DNA of 64,000 nt from Porphyra umbilicalis (lineage: Eukaryota > Rhodophyta > Bangiophyceae > Bangiales > Bangiaceae), in the NCBI GenBank assembly GCA_002049455.2, contig KV918793.1:248001-312000 (forward strand). The letters run 5' to 3'. Position numbers and translations under genes: made by a program. Positions 1 through 11,307 of this stretch are shown piece after piece (the first letter of the stretch is position 1; each line of letters begins with the position of its first letter). Below the pieces are notes generated by a model. The model did no database searches. It saw only the letters and a program-made list of their open reading frames with translations, and had not been told where the DNA came from.

Positions 1-61
1 CCGCCACCGTCGCCCACGGAAGCGTGGCGGGGAATTCGGGCTCGGGCACAGTGTCGCCCGT

Positions 62-445
62 CTAGCCCCGCCGGCGGCGCTTGGGGGCTCCGCCCGACAC
101 TGGCCGGTCGGTGCGGGCGCGCTTGTCCCCCACGAGGCGCACCGGCGAGCCGCCTGCGTCGACAGGCAGAGGGGGGGGGTGGGCGCACGCGATTGGCGGC
201 GCTCGCGGCGCTCGCAGGCGCCGGCGCCGCACGCGGGCGGGGCGGCAGCATGTGGCGGCGCACCCCAACGAGTGACGCCACGGCGTCCTGCACGGTGGCA
301 TGCGCCGCGTCCCGCGCGGAACGCCCACCACGAGACGGGCCGCGCGGCGACATGGTGCTGCAGACGGGGGGTCGACGGGCCAGCGCGGGCAAACGACAGG
401 GCGGCCCTGCGCGCACCCGCGCAGCCGTGCGAGCCGCGCGCGCAT
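62..445 (-). CDS. short Arg/Pro-rich ORF, unknown
   Basis: This 127-codon open frame reads leftwards and ends in a basic tail (GGAPKRRRRG) that resembles the nuclear-localisation-like C termini of other genes here (the AAA ATPase ends RPAKRSRGV). A TATA-like box lies about 70 bp upstream on the same strand. No domain is recognisable, and the GC-rich DNA keeps other frames open too. It could be the 3' part of a longer decayed gene that continues the leftward arm. The product is unknown and the call is weak. Confidence 0.3.
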   Translation of the reverse strand: MRARLARLRGCAQGRPVVCPRWPVDPPSAAPCRRAARLVVGVPRGTRRMPPCRTPWRHSLGCAATCCRPARVRRRRLRAPRAPPIACAHPPPLPVDAGGSPVRLVGDKRARTDRPVSGGAPKRRRRG

Positions 446-512
446 GCACGAGGGCGCCTCGGTGTGGTGGCGACGCCGTCGGCAGAGATCGTAGTCGCAT
501 CGACCAGTTCGC

Positions 513-520
513 GTTTATAC
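513..520 (-). promoter_or_regulatory. TATA-like box
   Basis: Read on the minus strand the sequence is GTATAAAC. It sits at the edge of the GC-rich block holding the Arg-rich ORF, in the right orientation and distance to serve it. Two minus-strand genes in the window (AAA ATPase, protein A) have comparable TATA boxes. Confidence 0.35.
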
Positions 521-1122
521 CCGCTGACGACCGGAAGGGCACCTTCCATTATTTAATCACGTATGTTTGTATGAATATTCTAGCCTGCGGATCTGGTATG
601 ACGTGGCACATGATTTTCTAATCTGAGAAATCATTGTGTGACGACCTCGTACAGACATTTGCTTGGGTGCTGTTTCCAGCGGGACAACAGGAGCGCCCCG
701 GCGGGAACGGAAAATACCCCCGACGCCGCAAGGCTGTCCCGAGGCGAGCCGTGATTTTCTTTTCCGGCAAGGATGAAAGTAAGCCTTTATCAGAGCCCAG
801 TTGTGAAGCGTTGGGGTCAGACGGATATTCATACCTTTTACAGAGTCGGCCCCCCCCTTTGTACCGACGGACGTGTGTCATCCGGGGAAAAAAAGCCACG
901 TGTTTCGACCGTACCATACAAGCTTTACCGGTGAAACAATAGAGACAGCCCCCGCCGTCACCCACGTTGACCCGACGGATCCACGGGCAGGGGGGGAACC
1001 ATACGGTGGCATCAGCGTGTCCCCGTGTTGCAGCTGCGGTCCGTACGGGGAACCAGCTACCTCTGCGTCCGGCCGCGTCGTGACCACCTGCGCAATGCCC
1101 CGCCACCAGCCGGTGTTTGCGT
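521..1122. other. intergenic, no gene seen
   Basis: The base composition is mixed, with a more AT-rich part at about 530-900. Several open frames run through it on both strands, but none has a recognisable motif or a distinctive codon pattern. I see no RNA gene and no inverted-repeat element. Confidence 0.4.
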
Positions 1123-3452
1123 CTAGACACCTCGCGAGCGCTTTGCCGGCCGTCCACGAGAGCCGTCAGCGGCGCCGTCGCCGCCGCCTCCGACGCCACC
1201 ATTGTGCGTGTCGTCGCTGGCGACACCGTCGGCGATGTTTGCGCCGACACTCGGCGCTTTGCCGTCGAGCGCGACGGTGGCCGCCAAAAGGCCCGCCCAC
1301 AGGTCCCCCCCCGTCAGGGCCTGCATGGACAGGAGGGCGCGGGGACTCTCAAACACATGCTCCATAGCGTCGCCGCTCCACTCCGCCGACTTTGTCTGCA
1401 ACGCCTGAGCCGTGCGCGTACGGTCGTCATGTTGACTGGCAGGCGCACACCTGGCCCGAGCTTCAAGGCAAACTTTTCAAGGCACGCCTTGACAATGTGG
1501 GCCCAGTAGGCGGTGCGCTGCGCACCCGTGGCGCATTTGACGGAAAAGGCGGAGGGGAAACTGGCCAGCAACGCAGGACGGGTGCGCCCATCCGTTGTGG
1601 CCAGAACCAGCAGCGGCGAGCCGACGGGCACGTCCCGGAGCGCCGCCTCAAAAAAGCGCGAGTCCGTCGAGTCCCCCGCCGACGGGTCGTCCACCCACAA
1701 GTCTGCGTGGGGGATGAAGAGCACGGCCGGCGCGGCGCACGTGGCGACGTAAATCGGCTCTGCCAGCCGCTGCTGGGGGGTGCGCGCCCCAGCCGCACGT
1801 GTCAGCGACACAAAGCCCGCGTCATAGATCGGCATTGGTGTCAGCGCATGCAGAACCGCACCCGCGACGGTGCCTGGGCACATTCCCTCGTCCCCGTCAA
1901 TGAGCAGTCGCTGGGGCAAAATGGGAAGGTCCGTTGCCAAGCCTCTGAACCCAGTGTCCGCGCCGCACCCAACCGCCGCTGCGGCGGCGGAACGCCCAGG
2001 CACCGACTGGAGCCGCTGGATGGGAAAGTGGCGAATGAGAAACGCCCGCACGTCGGCCAGCGTCGGTGCCAGCAGCGGCGCCACGCGTTTCGGGAGCGGC
2101 CGCCGCAGGGGCGGCGGCGCCCCGAGCCGCGTGGACTGTTCGCGCCGGTAGAGGGTATCCTGCCAGTCGACACGCACGTCGGCAGTGTCGTCGGCAGCCT
2201 CCTCAATAGAGTCGGGCCACCCCGGAAACCGCCGCGCGAGGACGGTCGTGGCGGCGTCGTCACAGAGGCCCGCAAGCTTCGCCCCCGACCAGTCGTCGGT
2301 GTGGGCGGCAATCCAGGCCGCATCCGCGGCGTCCATGTGCACGCCCTCTGCGGCGGCCGAGACGCGCATGATCGCCGCACGGCCGGCCGCGTCGGGGAGC
2401 CCAAAGCGCAGCTCCGTACTAAACCGGCCGGGCCGACGAAACGCGCGATCGATCAGGTCGACACGGTTCGTCGCCGCAACAACCAACACCCGGTCCCGCC
2501 GCACCAACCCGTCCAGGAGTGCCAACAGCGTGGCGATCATCGGGATTGACACTTGGCGCCCGTCGGTGCGCGCGGCCGCGATTGCGTCAAACTCGTAGAA
2601 AAAAATGATGGTCGGCTGCGCGGCGGTGGCGGCGTCAATCACACGCCGGACGCGCTGTTCGCCCTCACCAATAAACTTGAAGAGGAGCTCGTCGCCATTG
2701 ACAGCCCACAGGGGCACCGTGGTGCCCCCATTGAGCGCCTTGGCACGGCCCGCCAGCAGGCGGACGGCCAGCGTCTTGCTCGTCCCGGGGGGGCCCGTCA
2801 ACAAAACCCCATTCTTGGTCGAGGCCCCCGCCGCCCGTCGCGCGTCGGGCATCAGGAGGACGGCGAGGGCGACATTGAGGGCGTCCACGTTGGCCGCTTG
2901 GCCGGAAAGCGCGTCCCATCCCGGCGTATCGTCGGGCAGTTGAAGCGGCTCGGGCGGTGGCGTCGTCGACCGCGGTGAGTCGGGGGACGCGCGACGCCCG
3001 TCGTCGGGCGTGCGGGTGCGGTGGCGCTGTCGTCGCTGTGGCGGTGGCTGCTCCTCCTCCTGGTGCTGTGGACGCGAAGGGAGCGGTCCAGCCAACAATG
3101 ACCAAAGGAAACCATAATACATCGCCGAGAGGTTCTGGGCGCCGCCCGTGGCAGGTGATCGGGGGGGAGGGGTGATGGGCGGGGCCTCGGGCGGGGCCTC
3201 GGTGCGCCTGCCACACCTAGCGTTGGCACCTCGACCGGCAGCGGGGGGGGGTGCAGGCGGACGCGCCCCGGAAGACGACAGCGGGAGGCGCCCAAGGCCG
3301 GCGGGGACGGCCCGCCGGCCCCCCCTGCCCCGAGCGGGCGCGGCCGCGCCGCCCACGCCGCGCCGACCAGCGTCGGGGGGGGGGGGCACCCCATCGCCCG
3401 CGCGGTCGCCACCGGCACCGTCATCTTGCGTGGCACGCGCGTTGCCGACCAT
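1123..3452 (-). CDS. ATAD2/Yta7-like tandem AAA+ ATPase (frameshifted near 3' end)
   Basis: This is an AAA+ ATPase of the ATAD2/Yta7/Cdc48 type, a family that remodels chromatin-bound protein complexes using ATP. After a Pro/Arg-rich leader of about 150 residues, the first AAA module has Walker A GPPGTSKT (about residue 220), a Walker B-like stretch IIFFYEFDA (about 281), sensor-1 AATNR and the Arg-finger motif RRPGRF (about 339). A second, degenerate AAA module follows (DGDEG in place of Walker A; LLVLATTDG), as in ATAD2. The canonical Walker B Asp is Tyr here, so hydrolysis may be impaired. No bromodomain is visible. I chose the ATG at 3452 because an upstream ATG at 3623 overlaps the TATA box. 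The long frame stops at 1314; a frame shifted near 1430 gives a more protein-like tail (DAMEHVFESPRALLS... RPAKRSRGV) ending at 1123, so a late frameshift is likely. The family is well supported; the activity is not. Confidence 0.8.
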
Positions 3453-3630
3453 GTTGACAAGCGAGGCGAGCCGCCGCCACACACGAGGGGGGGGGGGGGG
3501 GGGGGGGGGGCGCCCGACCGACGCGGCCACGGGGGCAGTGGGGGTGGGGTGGGAGGAGGGTGCCGCTGCTTGGACCACCGCGCTGTCCGTCTTTTGCCCC
3601 GACCCGCAGCGCCAACCAATCATTTATAGG
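3453..3630 (-). promoter_or_regulatory. promoter/leader of the AAA gene: TATA box plus C24 tract
   Basis: On the minus strand the box CCTATAAATG covers TATAAA at 3623-3628. A run of 24 C on the coding strand (G on the plus strand, 3487-3510) lies 35 bp before the chosen ATG. TATA-to-ATG spacing is about 170 bp, nearly the same as for protein A at 30.7-30.9 kb. The homopolymer is probably unstable in length. Confidence 0.6.
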
Positions 3631-3662
3631 GGCTCGCGCCCGCGGGACGACCAATTGCGATA

Positions 3663-5025
3663 GACCGAAAGCCCAGTCTCAGCAACAGGAATGCAGCCGT
3701 GCCCCACCACAGAATCCACAACCGCCAGTCTCGTGGCCCTGTGGCAGAGCCGATCAATACCACAGTCGGTGTTTGCACCCACCACCCATATAATACCGTA
3801 CTGTCTGTCCCTGACGCAATTCTGGATCAGCGCCGCAAAGCTGGATCACCGGAATCGTCGATTCCAGCTCATTTGCCCGTCTTTGTACTGCTATTTCTCT
3901 CTACTGCAGCGCTGCTACAAAAATACAACAGAGGCGGTAGAGATAATATATCAACAGAAAGCCCAGAGAAAGGCGCACATTTTGCTGTTATTGTTGATCC
4001 CCCAATTCTGTCCTTATCGACCAGGAACGGTTCCTGGCGGTCCGGTTCTTGTGGAACTGGCCATCTATTGGTTAAACGCAGCCGTAAACAGCTGCTCAGC
4101 ACCAATCTGAGACGTCCTATTGGCTCTCCCACCGCCACTTCCGAGCAAAACAGAGATCATTCTTTTTCTTGAGATTTTCTTCCGATCCCTTCCGTGTCAA
4201 GGGAGCAAGCGGCCCGCAATCGTTGGGATATCGAGATTTTCTGCGAGATACGCAGAAAAGTGCAGAAAAACGCAGGCGTCGATTGTGCGATTGGGGACCG
4301 TACCGGCACATTCTGTAAAGATCGGGCCGGACGTGCACTGCTGTCGGACTGCTCGACCAATGAGAGTTCTGCATTCATTGCCGTTCCACTACCGTTACTG
4401 GGCGATGAGGACAGAATTGGGGGATCAGGAATATGTGCCCTCGTATGCTCGAAAAAAAACTGAGACTGTCGGGGTGGCGATGGTTGAGGCCGTCCTGTTG
4501 GCGTCAAGTGCCCGTACCATGGCAGATCCGACCGATCGACCGCGGTCGGGACCACAAACCGTTGATCCGGCGCGGTGATCGGGGGCCCTCCTCCCGGCTG
4601 GCACTCATCCGCGAGCGCGCACTTTCTCGCCGTCTCTTCCACTCGTTGCTGCAGAGTGCCCGCGCGCGCGCCCTTCTGTCGACGCCCCCTGTCTGTGCCA
4701 GGGACAGGAGCCTCTCAGTCCACAGGTGGGCACCCGGTCGTGCCCGAGGGCCGTCTGGGGCGGTCTCCTCGCCCTTTGTAACCGGTGGCAATGTCGCTCA
4801 ACGGCCGCGACTCATATGTCACCCACCACCTCACCACCACCGCACCACGACCACCCATTCCCGCCCCCTGCTCACTTTTTCCTCCACCACGCAACGCGTC
4901 CTGTGTGCTGAGGGTCATTCTACACCAGCCCAAACGCCCCGAACGTCGGAACGCTGAACGGCCATATCGACATCCCATTGGGCGACGTGGCCTCGGCTGG
5001 GATGCTTGGCCAATGGAATTTCAAA
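3663..5025. other. intergenic stretch with one inverted-repeat element
   Basis: This stretch separates the AAA promoter from repeat R1a and is more AT-rich than the flanking genes. Open frames of 130-160 codons occur on both strands but show no family motif. The only structure I can support is the inverted repeat listed at 3996-4426. Confidence 0.4.
3996..4426. repeat. small inverted-repeat element (about 430 bp)
   Basis: GATCCCCCAATTCTGTCC begins at 3996 and its complement GGACAGAATTGGGGGATC ends at 4426. The match covers 23 of 24 bp, and weaker similarity continues inward (ATCGxCCAGxAACGGT). There is no open frame of interest between the arms. It looks like a non-autonomous DNA element; I could not identify a target duplication. 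Confidence 0.45.
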
Positions 5026-5522
5026 ATGCGGGAGAAGCGTATCCTACCTCAGATGAGCGTCAATAGGGTGTGGTGTGGGCAGCGTTTGCAGGGGCGGCGC
5101 CTCGCCCGTGCGAGTGGCTCGGTCTCTCGCAATGACAAAAGACGCACACACACGAGCAGCAAGGCGCTGGGGGGTCATGAGCACCCCGTGTGTGGGGTTG
5201 ACACAATGGGTGGCAGTCACGGAGTAGTCAATATCCGGTGCCTCTGTCTGTCCGCCAACAATTCCATTTGTATTTGTGACCTGGCCAAGGCGGGCAAAGC
5301 TTACCGGATTATCCGGTGAGAACAGGGGCACGGTCATCTGGGAGCAAAAGTACAAAGACTTAGATCGACCCCGGAGTTGTCGCTGCTGGTACAGGTCCCA
5401 CTGGGGCCCCTACAGTGAGCGCACCGAGGGTTTCGTCAGAGGCCACACTCGCCCGGTGCCATTCGACTGAACAGCGGGCCCACTGGATCCTATCGTATGG
5501 TTCACACACAGTTCACAGAGGG
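5026..5522 (+). repeat. dispersed repeat R1, copy a
   Basis: About 495 bp matches 32615-33106 in the same orientation with moderate divergence. Shared landmarks are GTGTGGTGTGGGCAGCG, a CACACACACGAGCAGC stretch, the core GGATTATCCGGTGAGAACAG and TCGCTGCTGGTACAGGTCCC. The termini show no clear inverted repeat. This copy lies between the AAA promoter and the 3' end of the methyltransferase gene. Confidence 0.75.
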
Positions 5523-6135
5523 TCGGCGGCGTGGTAGAAATTGCCACAACAAGTGACAGCTGGCGCGTTTACAATACCCTGTTGTTCGTTATTTGTTTGA
5601 GATGTACAAATATCTCGCACACGGTCACGTGACGGCCCCGAATCGCCCAAATGGGGCCCGTGAAACAAGGTAAGGCTTTTGTGTGCGGAGACACCGTTCC
5701 GGGGCGAAGATTCACAAAGGGGGGGGGTGCGTGATTGGAATGGCGTGCGCTCATGGGTGGCTTGAGGTCCACAGATGTGGTTCCAGGGTGTTGAGCGGCA
5801 TCGGGCAAAGGTGTACGCGTCTCAGCCGACTCGAAGCTATTCTCCACTGCTCCACCTCTGTTGTTAAAGGATTGAAACAATTCTACCGCCACAATGTTTT
5901 GTTGAGGATCAGCCATATGATCCTCACACTGCTGTGGCCTACTCCTCCTACCATTCACACGCCGCGGTCTGGCTGTACGGTCAGTCTAAGTGACCATAAT
6001 CGTCCAATCAAGGCTTTTGTATGCTGAAACGTGAGCGCCCGACGCGGTCGTCCAAGGTATAGCAACCTATACCCACACCGACTACACGCACGCACAACAC
6101 ACACACAGTCTATCTCTCCCTCTCACGGGCCCGCG
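5523..6135. other. intergenic, no gene seen
   Basis: This is the downstream flank of the methyltransferase-SET gene. Short frames occur on both strands without motifs, and a G8 run lies near 5720. I find no repeat match elsewhere in the window. Confidence 0.35.
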
Positions 6136-7693
6136 TCACGCCGATTGGGCCGTCGTGCCAGAGGACGCTGCGAGCATCGCGTTGACTCGACCCCAATCAA
6201 AGTCGGACCCATAGTCGAGAAACAGCTCCTCCCCAAAGGCGACGTCCGCCGTGGCCACCACCGTCAACAGGTCAGGGTGCACCATGTCGGACGGGCGCTT
6301 GAGGGGCCGCAAGCGCTGGCGTACGTTGGGCTTGCGGGAGAGCGTCGAGCTGTCCGCCTGAAAGTTGACCTTCTCGGCGCCACTCACCGCCCCATAGTGG
6401 TTGATGTAGCCACACGCGCAGCCGACAGACGGGACGAGCCAAACCTTTTGCGGCGGCGGAGCACCGCGCCGCGCCTTGAGCGGCACCAAGGGCGCATTGC
6501 GGGTAAACGTCTGGTGGGTGATGTGGGGCGTCCCCCTTATCGTGCCATACGGTCTGTGGGGGTGGTTTTACAACGTCTTCAGGCGGAGGTCCTTAAAGAC
6601 GAGCCCCCCCCACATGGACCCGACCTGGTCGCCGACGCGCAAGCCGCCGGGGTGGCTGACAAAGACGCCCAAGCCACCAAAGGGGACGCCCGACGAGGTG
6701 ACGCGCACCCGACATGCGGTCGCGTCCGCAGCTCGCACAGTGGCCGTGTCGGCACAATCAAAAACCGCCCGCATCTGCTGCGGCCAGTCGTGCACCGGCT
6801 GGACGAGCAGGTCGTCGAGGCCTTTGACGATGAAGAAGTCGTTTGGCACATTGGTGGCCAGGGAGACGAGAAAGTGGACGATGAGTGTCGGAACCCGGGT
6901 TTGTGCAGACTCGTCGGCTTTCAGGGTCAATGCCGACGACAGCCACTTGGTCGACGACGAGGGCTCAGGGCGACGCGCCGCGAGCTCGGTGGCCACCCTT
7001 TCCACAGCGTCGAGCAGCTGCGGTGTCACCCCACCTGCACCTTGGTTCGCCTTGGCCCAGTCGACAAACGCAAAGTAGGTGCGACGACACGCGGCCTTGA
7101 CGACCACGTCGTCGACGTCGCAGCCGTCAAACCTGCATCGCGTCTGCACACACGCGACCACCGTCGTGCCTGTCCCCATAAACAGGTCGAGGACCGCGTC
7201 ACCCGCGTGAGAAAAGCGGCACACCAGCTCCCGCACGCACCCCACCGACTTTTGCTAGGGGCGCAACCACTTGCTATCCTCGTTGTATACAACCTCCAAC
7301 GGGCCAGGCGGAGCGACGTTGGTGATCGCGTTGCAGTGGCCGGGCAGGGGAGACGAGGTCTGGATGTCATTCTTAAAGCTCACCCTGCGATGCGTCCCGG
7401 TGCCGCCGCCCGTACGCGTCGCGTGGAGGGCCTTGTCGACCCAATTGGCCAGCGTCGTGCTGGAGCGACCACCCCCACCGCCGTTGGACGAAACCGCTAC
7501 CATGGAACACGGGTCGACGCGCCGCTCGGGCTCGCCCCGACACTTCAGCGCCGTCGCCGTCCGTAGGATGGACAGGATGTCAAACCACTTGGAAAACTGC
7601 AAGTCGGAACACTGGATGGTGAGCTGGCCGCCGTGACGCACCATCCCAGTCTCGTCGCGCGCCACTGCCAGCATGTCTTGCTCCGACAACCGG
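6136..7693 (-). pseudogene. methyltransferase-SET fusion, C-terminal block
   Basis: This is the 3' third of a large interrupted gene. It holds the AdoMet-binding motif of an N4/N6 DNA methyltransferase (CRFSHAGDAVLDLFMGTGTT, about 7160-7220) preceded by LRP and a Lys-Ser, the usual arrangement in beta-class enzymes where this motif follows DPPY. Downstream in the same frame come SET-domain signatures: GLGVFVSHPGGLRVGD, then GYINHYG and GEELFLDYGSDFDW, matching the family's N-H and ELxxDYG motifs that bind AdoMet and lysine. The fusion would join DNA methylation and protein-lysine methylation in one nuclear protein. Two in-frame stops fall in this block, so it is probably inactive, although motif spacing is normal. 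Reading resumes across the Harbinger insertion at 11311. Confidence 0.75.
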
Positions 7694-7696
7694 TCA

Positions 7697-7721
7697 GAGC
7701 ACACCCAACAACGTCGGTTGC
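7697..7721 (+). repeat. Harbinger left terminal inverted repeat
   Basis: The repeat begins GAGCACACCCAACAACGTCG and continues GTTGC. Its mate is at 11283-11307. It sits directly against the TCA duplication. Confidence 0.85.
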
Positions 7722-8286
7722 TAACCGCTTTTGCGTACTATTTGTTAAACGTGGCATATTTGCCAGTTATGGGCAGAGGTATGGGAAAACCGGTCATCCC
7801 ACCAACGTCGCGAACCAGATATGCGAACCGAGCTACTGGTGGGCCACATATAAGTCCAACCGGATAATATGGCGCTGGTTCGCAGGAGGTTCGCATTTTT
7901 CCATCGGCCGACCATACCACTGGCGTTTGGGTAGACGTTTTTGCATTTCCGAACGTTTTGCGAACCGAATATGTCTACAATTGTGTCTAAACGGGGGTCA
8001 AACACCCAAACCGGGACGATCGCAGACAAACACACGTTGCGTTGACGATCGCACAGGCGTCTCGAGATCTGATATTCATGAGCATGCGGTCGCGACTGGC
8101 CGCAGATTCCTTTCGAGGCGCAGGCGGCGCTGACTGTCGGGTCCTGTGGGGGGGGGGGCGGGCGGGACACGTTTTTTCCTGGTGGACATCCGCCGCCATG
8201 GGCGATTCTGGGACGGCCGCCCCACGGCCGAAAGGTTTGATTAGGGGGGGGGTGCCGCCTAGAGGCACTGTCGGATGGGTGGGCGG

Positions 8287-10691
8287 GCGGCCGCAATGCG
8301 GTCTTGCAGCGGAATTCTTTGGCGGGGTGGCCCCCAGTTGACACGCTGCTGGTGCCACCGACCTGCGCTGGAAGCCAATCCGGGGGGGGTTCCGCGCAGC
8401 GCAACATTGTGTGGCCGGCATGTGACAGTCCGCGCGCAGCCGCACCCGCGGGAATGGGCCCTGCATGGGGGTTTTCAGGCGGCGCCGCGCAGCACACATT
8501 ATTGGTCACGCGGCCGCCCGGGACCTGCCAATTGCGCTTTCTGTGGGGGAGCGCGATTGCGGCACCGCCGTCGTCGGCTCCGTCCATCCCGCTTCCCCGT
8601 TCTGCTCGTCTCCTTCGCCGGCGCAGCGGCCGTCAGCAGCCGTGAGCGGCCGTGTTGACGGCCGCATTTGCGGCCGCTTCTGCGGCCGCTCTAGCTCTCC
8701 TGACATCTGCTGCACTTGTGGATGGAGATGGATGCGTCCACTGATGATGGGTCTGGGTCGTCGAGCGATGACGACCGCGGGCAGTCGGAGGGCTCCGCGG
8801 ACAAGCTGCTTGCGGCCGTCATCGAAGCGCGATCTCTGTTCCTGACGCGCCGCCATCGCAGGAATGCGGCGCAGCGAGCGCGCAGACGGCGTTTTGTTGG
8901 GTCTGTGGCCGGGCGGCGTGCCAGCCGGCCACGTGATCTCGACCAGGGTATGCGCGGCATCATGCGGGATTTTTTTGGTGTGGATGGGCAGCCGCCTGTG
9001 TATGGAGAAGAGACGTTTGAGCGTCGCTTCCGTGTGCCACAGTCTCTGTTTATGAGCGTTTACGAGGCCATTTGCGACAGGCCGTGTGGGCGGCAGAGCA
9101 TTAATGCGACGAGGCGGCCACGAGCTCATGTTCTGCAGAAGCTGGTGGCCGCTTTCTGTGTGGCCGCGTATGGGGGGTCGTTGGATCGCGCGGATGAGTA
9201 TGTTCGGCTGTCCAATTTCACAACTGACGTGGCAACAAAGAAGCTGGTTGAGTTTTTCGCTGAGAAGGGGGAACCTGTGTACCGACGGCCTCCTATCGAG
9301 GGAAGGATCTCTTCGCGAAGGCCTGGCAGCCCATATCTCCGCTGATCGCGGGTCCCTTGCGGAGCCGTATGTGTAGTCTTCAACGGTTGTTTTTTTCGCC
9401 GTCATGGCATTTGTTCCTTACATATTTGCGCGTTGGCCGCGGCCGCCACGTCGACTTAGGATAGTTAAGACTCATGGGCGGCTCCCACTTCTCTGGAAAG
9501 ACAGGCGAGGCCACCGCTCTGTCTGGCGTGGGCGGATGTCCGCGAGCTTCGTAGAATATCATGCTGCAATGTAACTGATGCATAAGTGAAGGGATCGTGC
9601 CGTGCTGGCTTCTCGGACAGAGTCGGTGAGTCGGACAGAGTCAGAGACTAGGAAAAAAAAAACCGGCAAAGGGAAAAAATAAATGTGTATTATTGTGGTG
9701 CACTAGCCGAACACTCAACGCGCAGAGAGGACTCCGTCTCGCCAATTAAAAGAGTCAAAACTCAAGGCAAGTCACCATCCGCGACATCGCTGCCACTAGT
9801 GCCACAGGAAGCGTCCCACTCGTCGTCGCTCGAAGCGCCAGCGGCCGCATTCTGCGGCCGAGGCGTCACGAAACGACTTGGACCTGGGACGGAGTCCCCG
9901 CCCGCCGTGAAGGGGCATGCTTGGTCTGCAGCGAGTTCAAGCCGCGCGCCTTCCTCCGCTTGACAGATTAATTACCAGCCGAAGCCGCAGCGCGGCGGGC
10001 AACGGCCGCGCTGGCGACCGCAGCTGGGGATGCGCCGGCACATGGTGACGCATGGGAGCCGCCACTGGGAAACGGTGCAGACGAAAGCCATGCGGCCGCA
10101 CTCGCGGCCGCGCCGGACGCCGGGGACTCGACCGTACGGCCCGTGGTCGACGCCGACGCGGCCACTTTGCTGCCGTTCACAGCCATGACGCCGGGCGTAG
10201 CGGGAGCTCCGCCAGACCCAGGAGACGCGGCCGCATCGGCACATGCAGAAGCCGCACATGCGGGCGATGCGCCCGCACCTGGAGCCCCACCTGCGGCCGC
10301 AGCCGCCGTCGCCTCAGCGGCCGCATTAGCGGCCGCAGAGGTGCCGAATACAGACAGCGCCGTCGTTGTCAAAAGGGACGCGAGGCGTGACTACGCTGCT
10401 TTGGCCTTGCGCAGTCTTGCACTGGACAGCAGCAGGGTGTGTCCGGCGGGATGCATATGAACAGCGTGTCTGACCAATGAGCATGCGGATCGCTGACACG
10501 AAAATCGGATGTAGCCGCACGATTCTGCCGCTGCGCGACGGGCGCTATCGTACGTGACCCCTTTCGGGTCTCGGCAGACTCGCAAGCCCGGCCACCCGAC
10601 CGCCGCAGGCGGCCGCGTGGGAGCCCGCCCTGCATCACGGTGACTGGCGGACACCACGCGGCCGCCTCAGAGGCAGACACCACGCGGCCGC
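8287..10691. repeat. array of GCGGCCGC palindromes, several paired at 12-bp spacing
   Basis: Perfect GCGGCCGC occurs at 8287, 8510, 8670, 8682, 9439, 9841, 10092, 10104, 10227, 10293, 10317, 10329, 10609, 10658 and 10684, on both sides of the transposase remnant. Pairs 8670/8682, 10092/10104 and 10317/10329 are exactly 12 bp apart (octamer, 4-bp spacer, octamer). Near-copies at 8658 and 9853 extend the 12-bp rhythm. At this base composition fewer than one copy would be expected in 2.4 kb. Binding sites for the transposase or its Myb partner are the simplest explanation (inference). Confidence 0.8.
8716..9345 (+). pseudogene. Harbinger transposase, N-terminal part only
   Basis: The open frame of 209 codons matches the N-terminal region of PIF/Harbinger transposases. 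It starts with an acidic Ser/Asp stretch and a basic RRHRRNAAQRARRRR segment, then has MRDFFGVDGQPPVYGEETF, RRFRVP and LDRADEYVRLS. The truncated transposase at 54914-55646 carries the equivalent motifs (DYFRVDGQDPVYNEDDLE, ADRADEYVRLS), so the two are relatives. The DDE domain that should follow (GSLDW... in the other copy) is missing; the frame ends soon after EKGEPVYRRPP. A real start could also be the ATG at 8722, two codons in. Not functional as a transposase. Confidence 0.75.
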
Positions 10692-11282
10692 CTCACAGGC
10701 GCTTCAGAACCAGAAGGCTCCAGTGTCGATCGAGGCGAAAGCGCCACCAGATTGCATGCAGGCTGTACGTCTGCCGGCTGAACGGACCAATGAGAGACCT
10801 ACAAATCACTGCTCTCCGTCGCGAGATGCGACAGCGCCGCGAGATGATGCGAGATACTGCCAACGCGTCTCCGACATTTGTGCGTTTGACCACGTCGTGT
10901 CTACTCGATCGCAATATTTTGCAGCCATTTGAAGCCTATCGCGCTGCGTGTCTCACTTGACTGTCTTATTTGCTGACGATTGGGGTCCAGATCAGCGTGA
11001 TCGCGAGGTCAATCGATGGCCTCTTTGCTTGAAATGTAGCACTGGACTGTCGGAATGTGGACATCTCACGGGAAAGCCGCTCGCAGGCTCCAGTTCGCAG
11101 GTCGACAACCCAGCAACGTCACCTTCTCCGTTTCCCATACACTGCGATCTGCCGACAGAAGAAAACAAGTACTCTCGATCCGAGCGGAGCGGGTTCGCAG
11201 AGCCTGCGCATATCGCTGCCGAAACGCTTTTGGCCACTCATAGGCGCACACGTTGCGCTCTTAAACGGTTCTCAGATCGTTC
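9346..11282. other. non-coding interior of the Harbinger element
   Basis: An Ala-rich minus-strand frame (9968-10372) exists only because GCGGCCGC repeats translate as Ala runs; I do not call it a gene. No Myb/SANT partner gene is visible. Confidence 0.5.
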
Positions 11283-11307
11283 GCAACCGACGTTGTTGGG
11301 TGTGCTC
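11283..11307 (-). repeat. Harbinger right terminal inverted repeat
   Basis: This is the reverse complement of the left repeat at 7697-7721, ending TGTGCTC next to the second TCA. Confidence 0.85.

Larger units (their letters stand above)
7697..11307 (+). mobile_element. deleted PIF/Harbinger DNA transposon (3.6 kb)
   Basis: The terminal inverted repeats start GAGCACACCCAACAACGTCG on the plus strand at 7697 and on the minus strand at 11307; about 25 bp are identical before they diverge. The target duplication is TCA. Inside is a transposase N-terminal region (8716-9345) without a DDE catalytic domain, no recognisable Myb partner, and a striking array of GCGGCCGC palindromes. The element is therefore non-autonomous and disrupts the methyltransferase gene between its two catalytic motifs. 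Confidence 0.85.

Noticed and set aside
6031-7566. Plus-strand frame of 511 codons
   Set aside because: Antisense to the methyltransferase-SET block, which has clear catalytic motifs on the minus strand.
7745-8587. 280-codon minus-strand frame in the Harbinger left half
   Set aside because: Low-complexity, no motif, overlaps the palindrome array region.
9968-10372. Ala-rich minus-strand ORF in the Harbinger element
   Set aside because: Ala runs come from translating GCGGCCGC repeats; no coding evidence.
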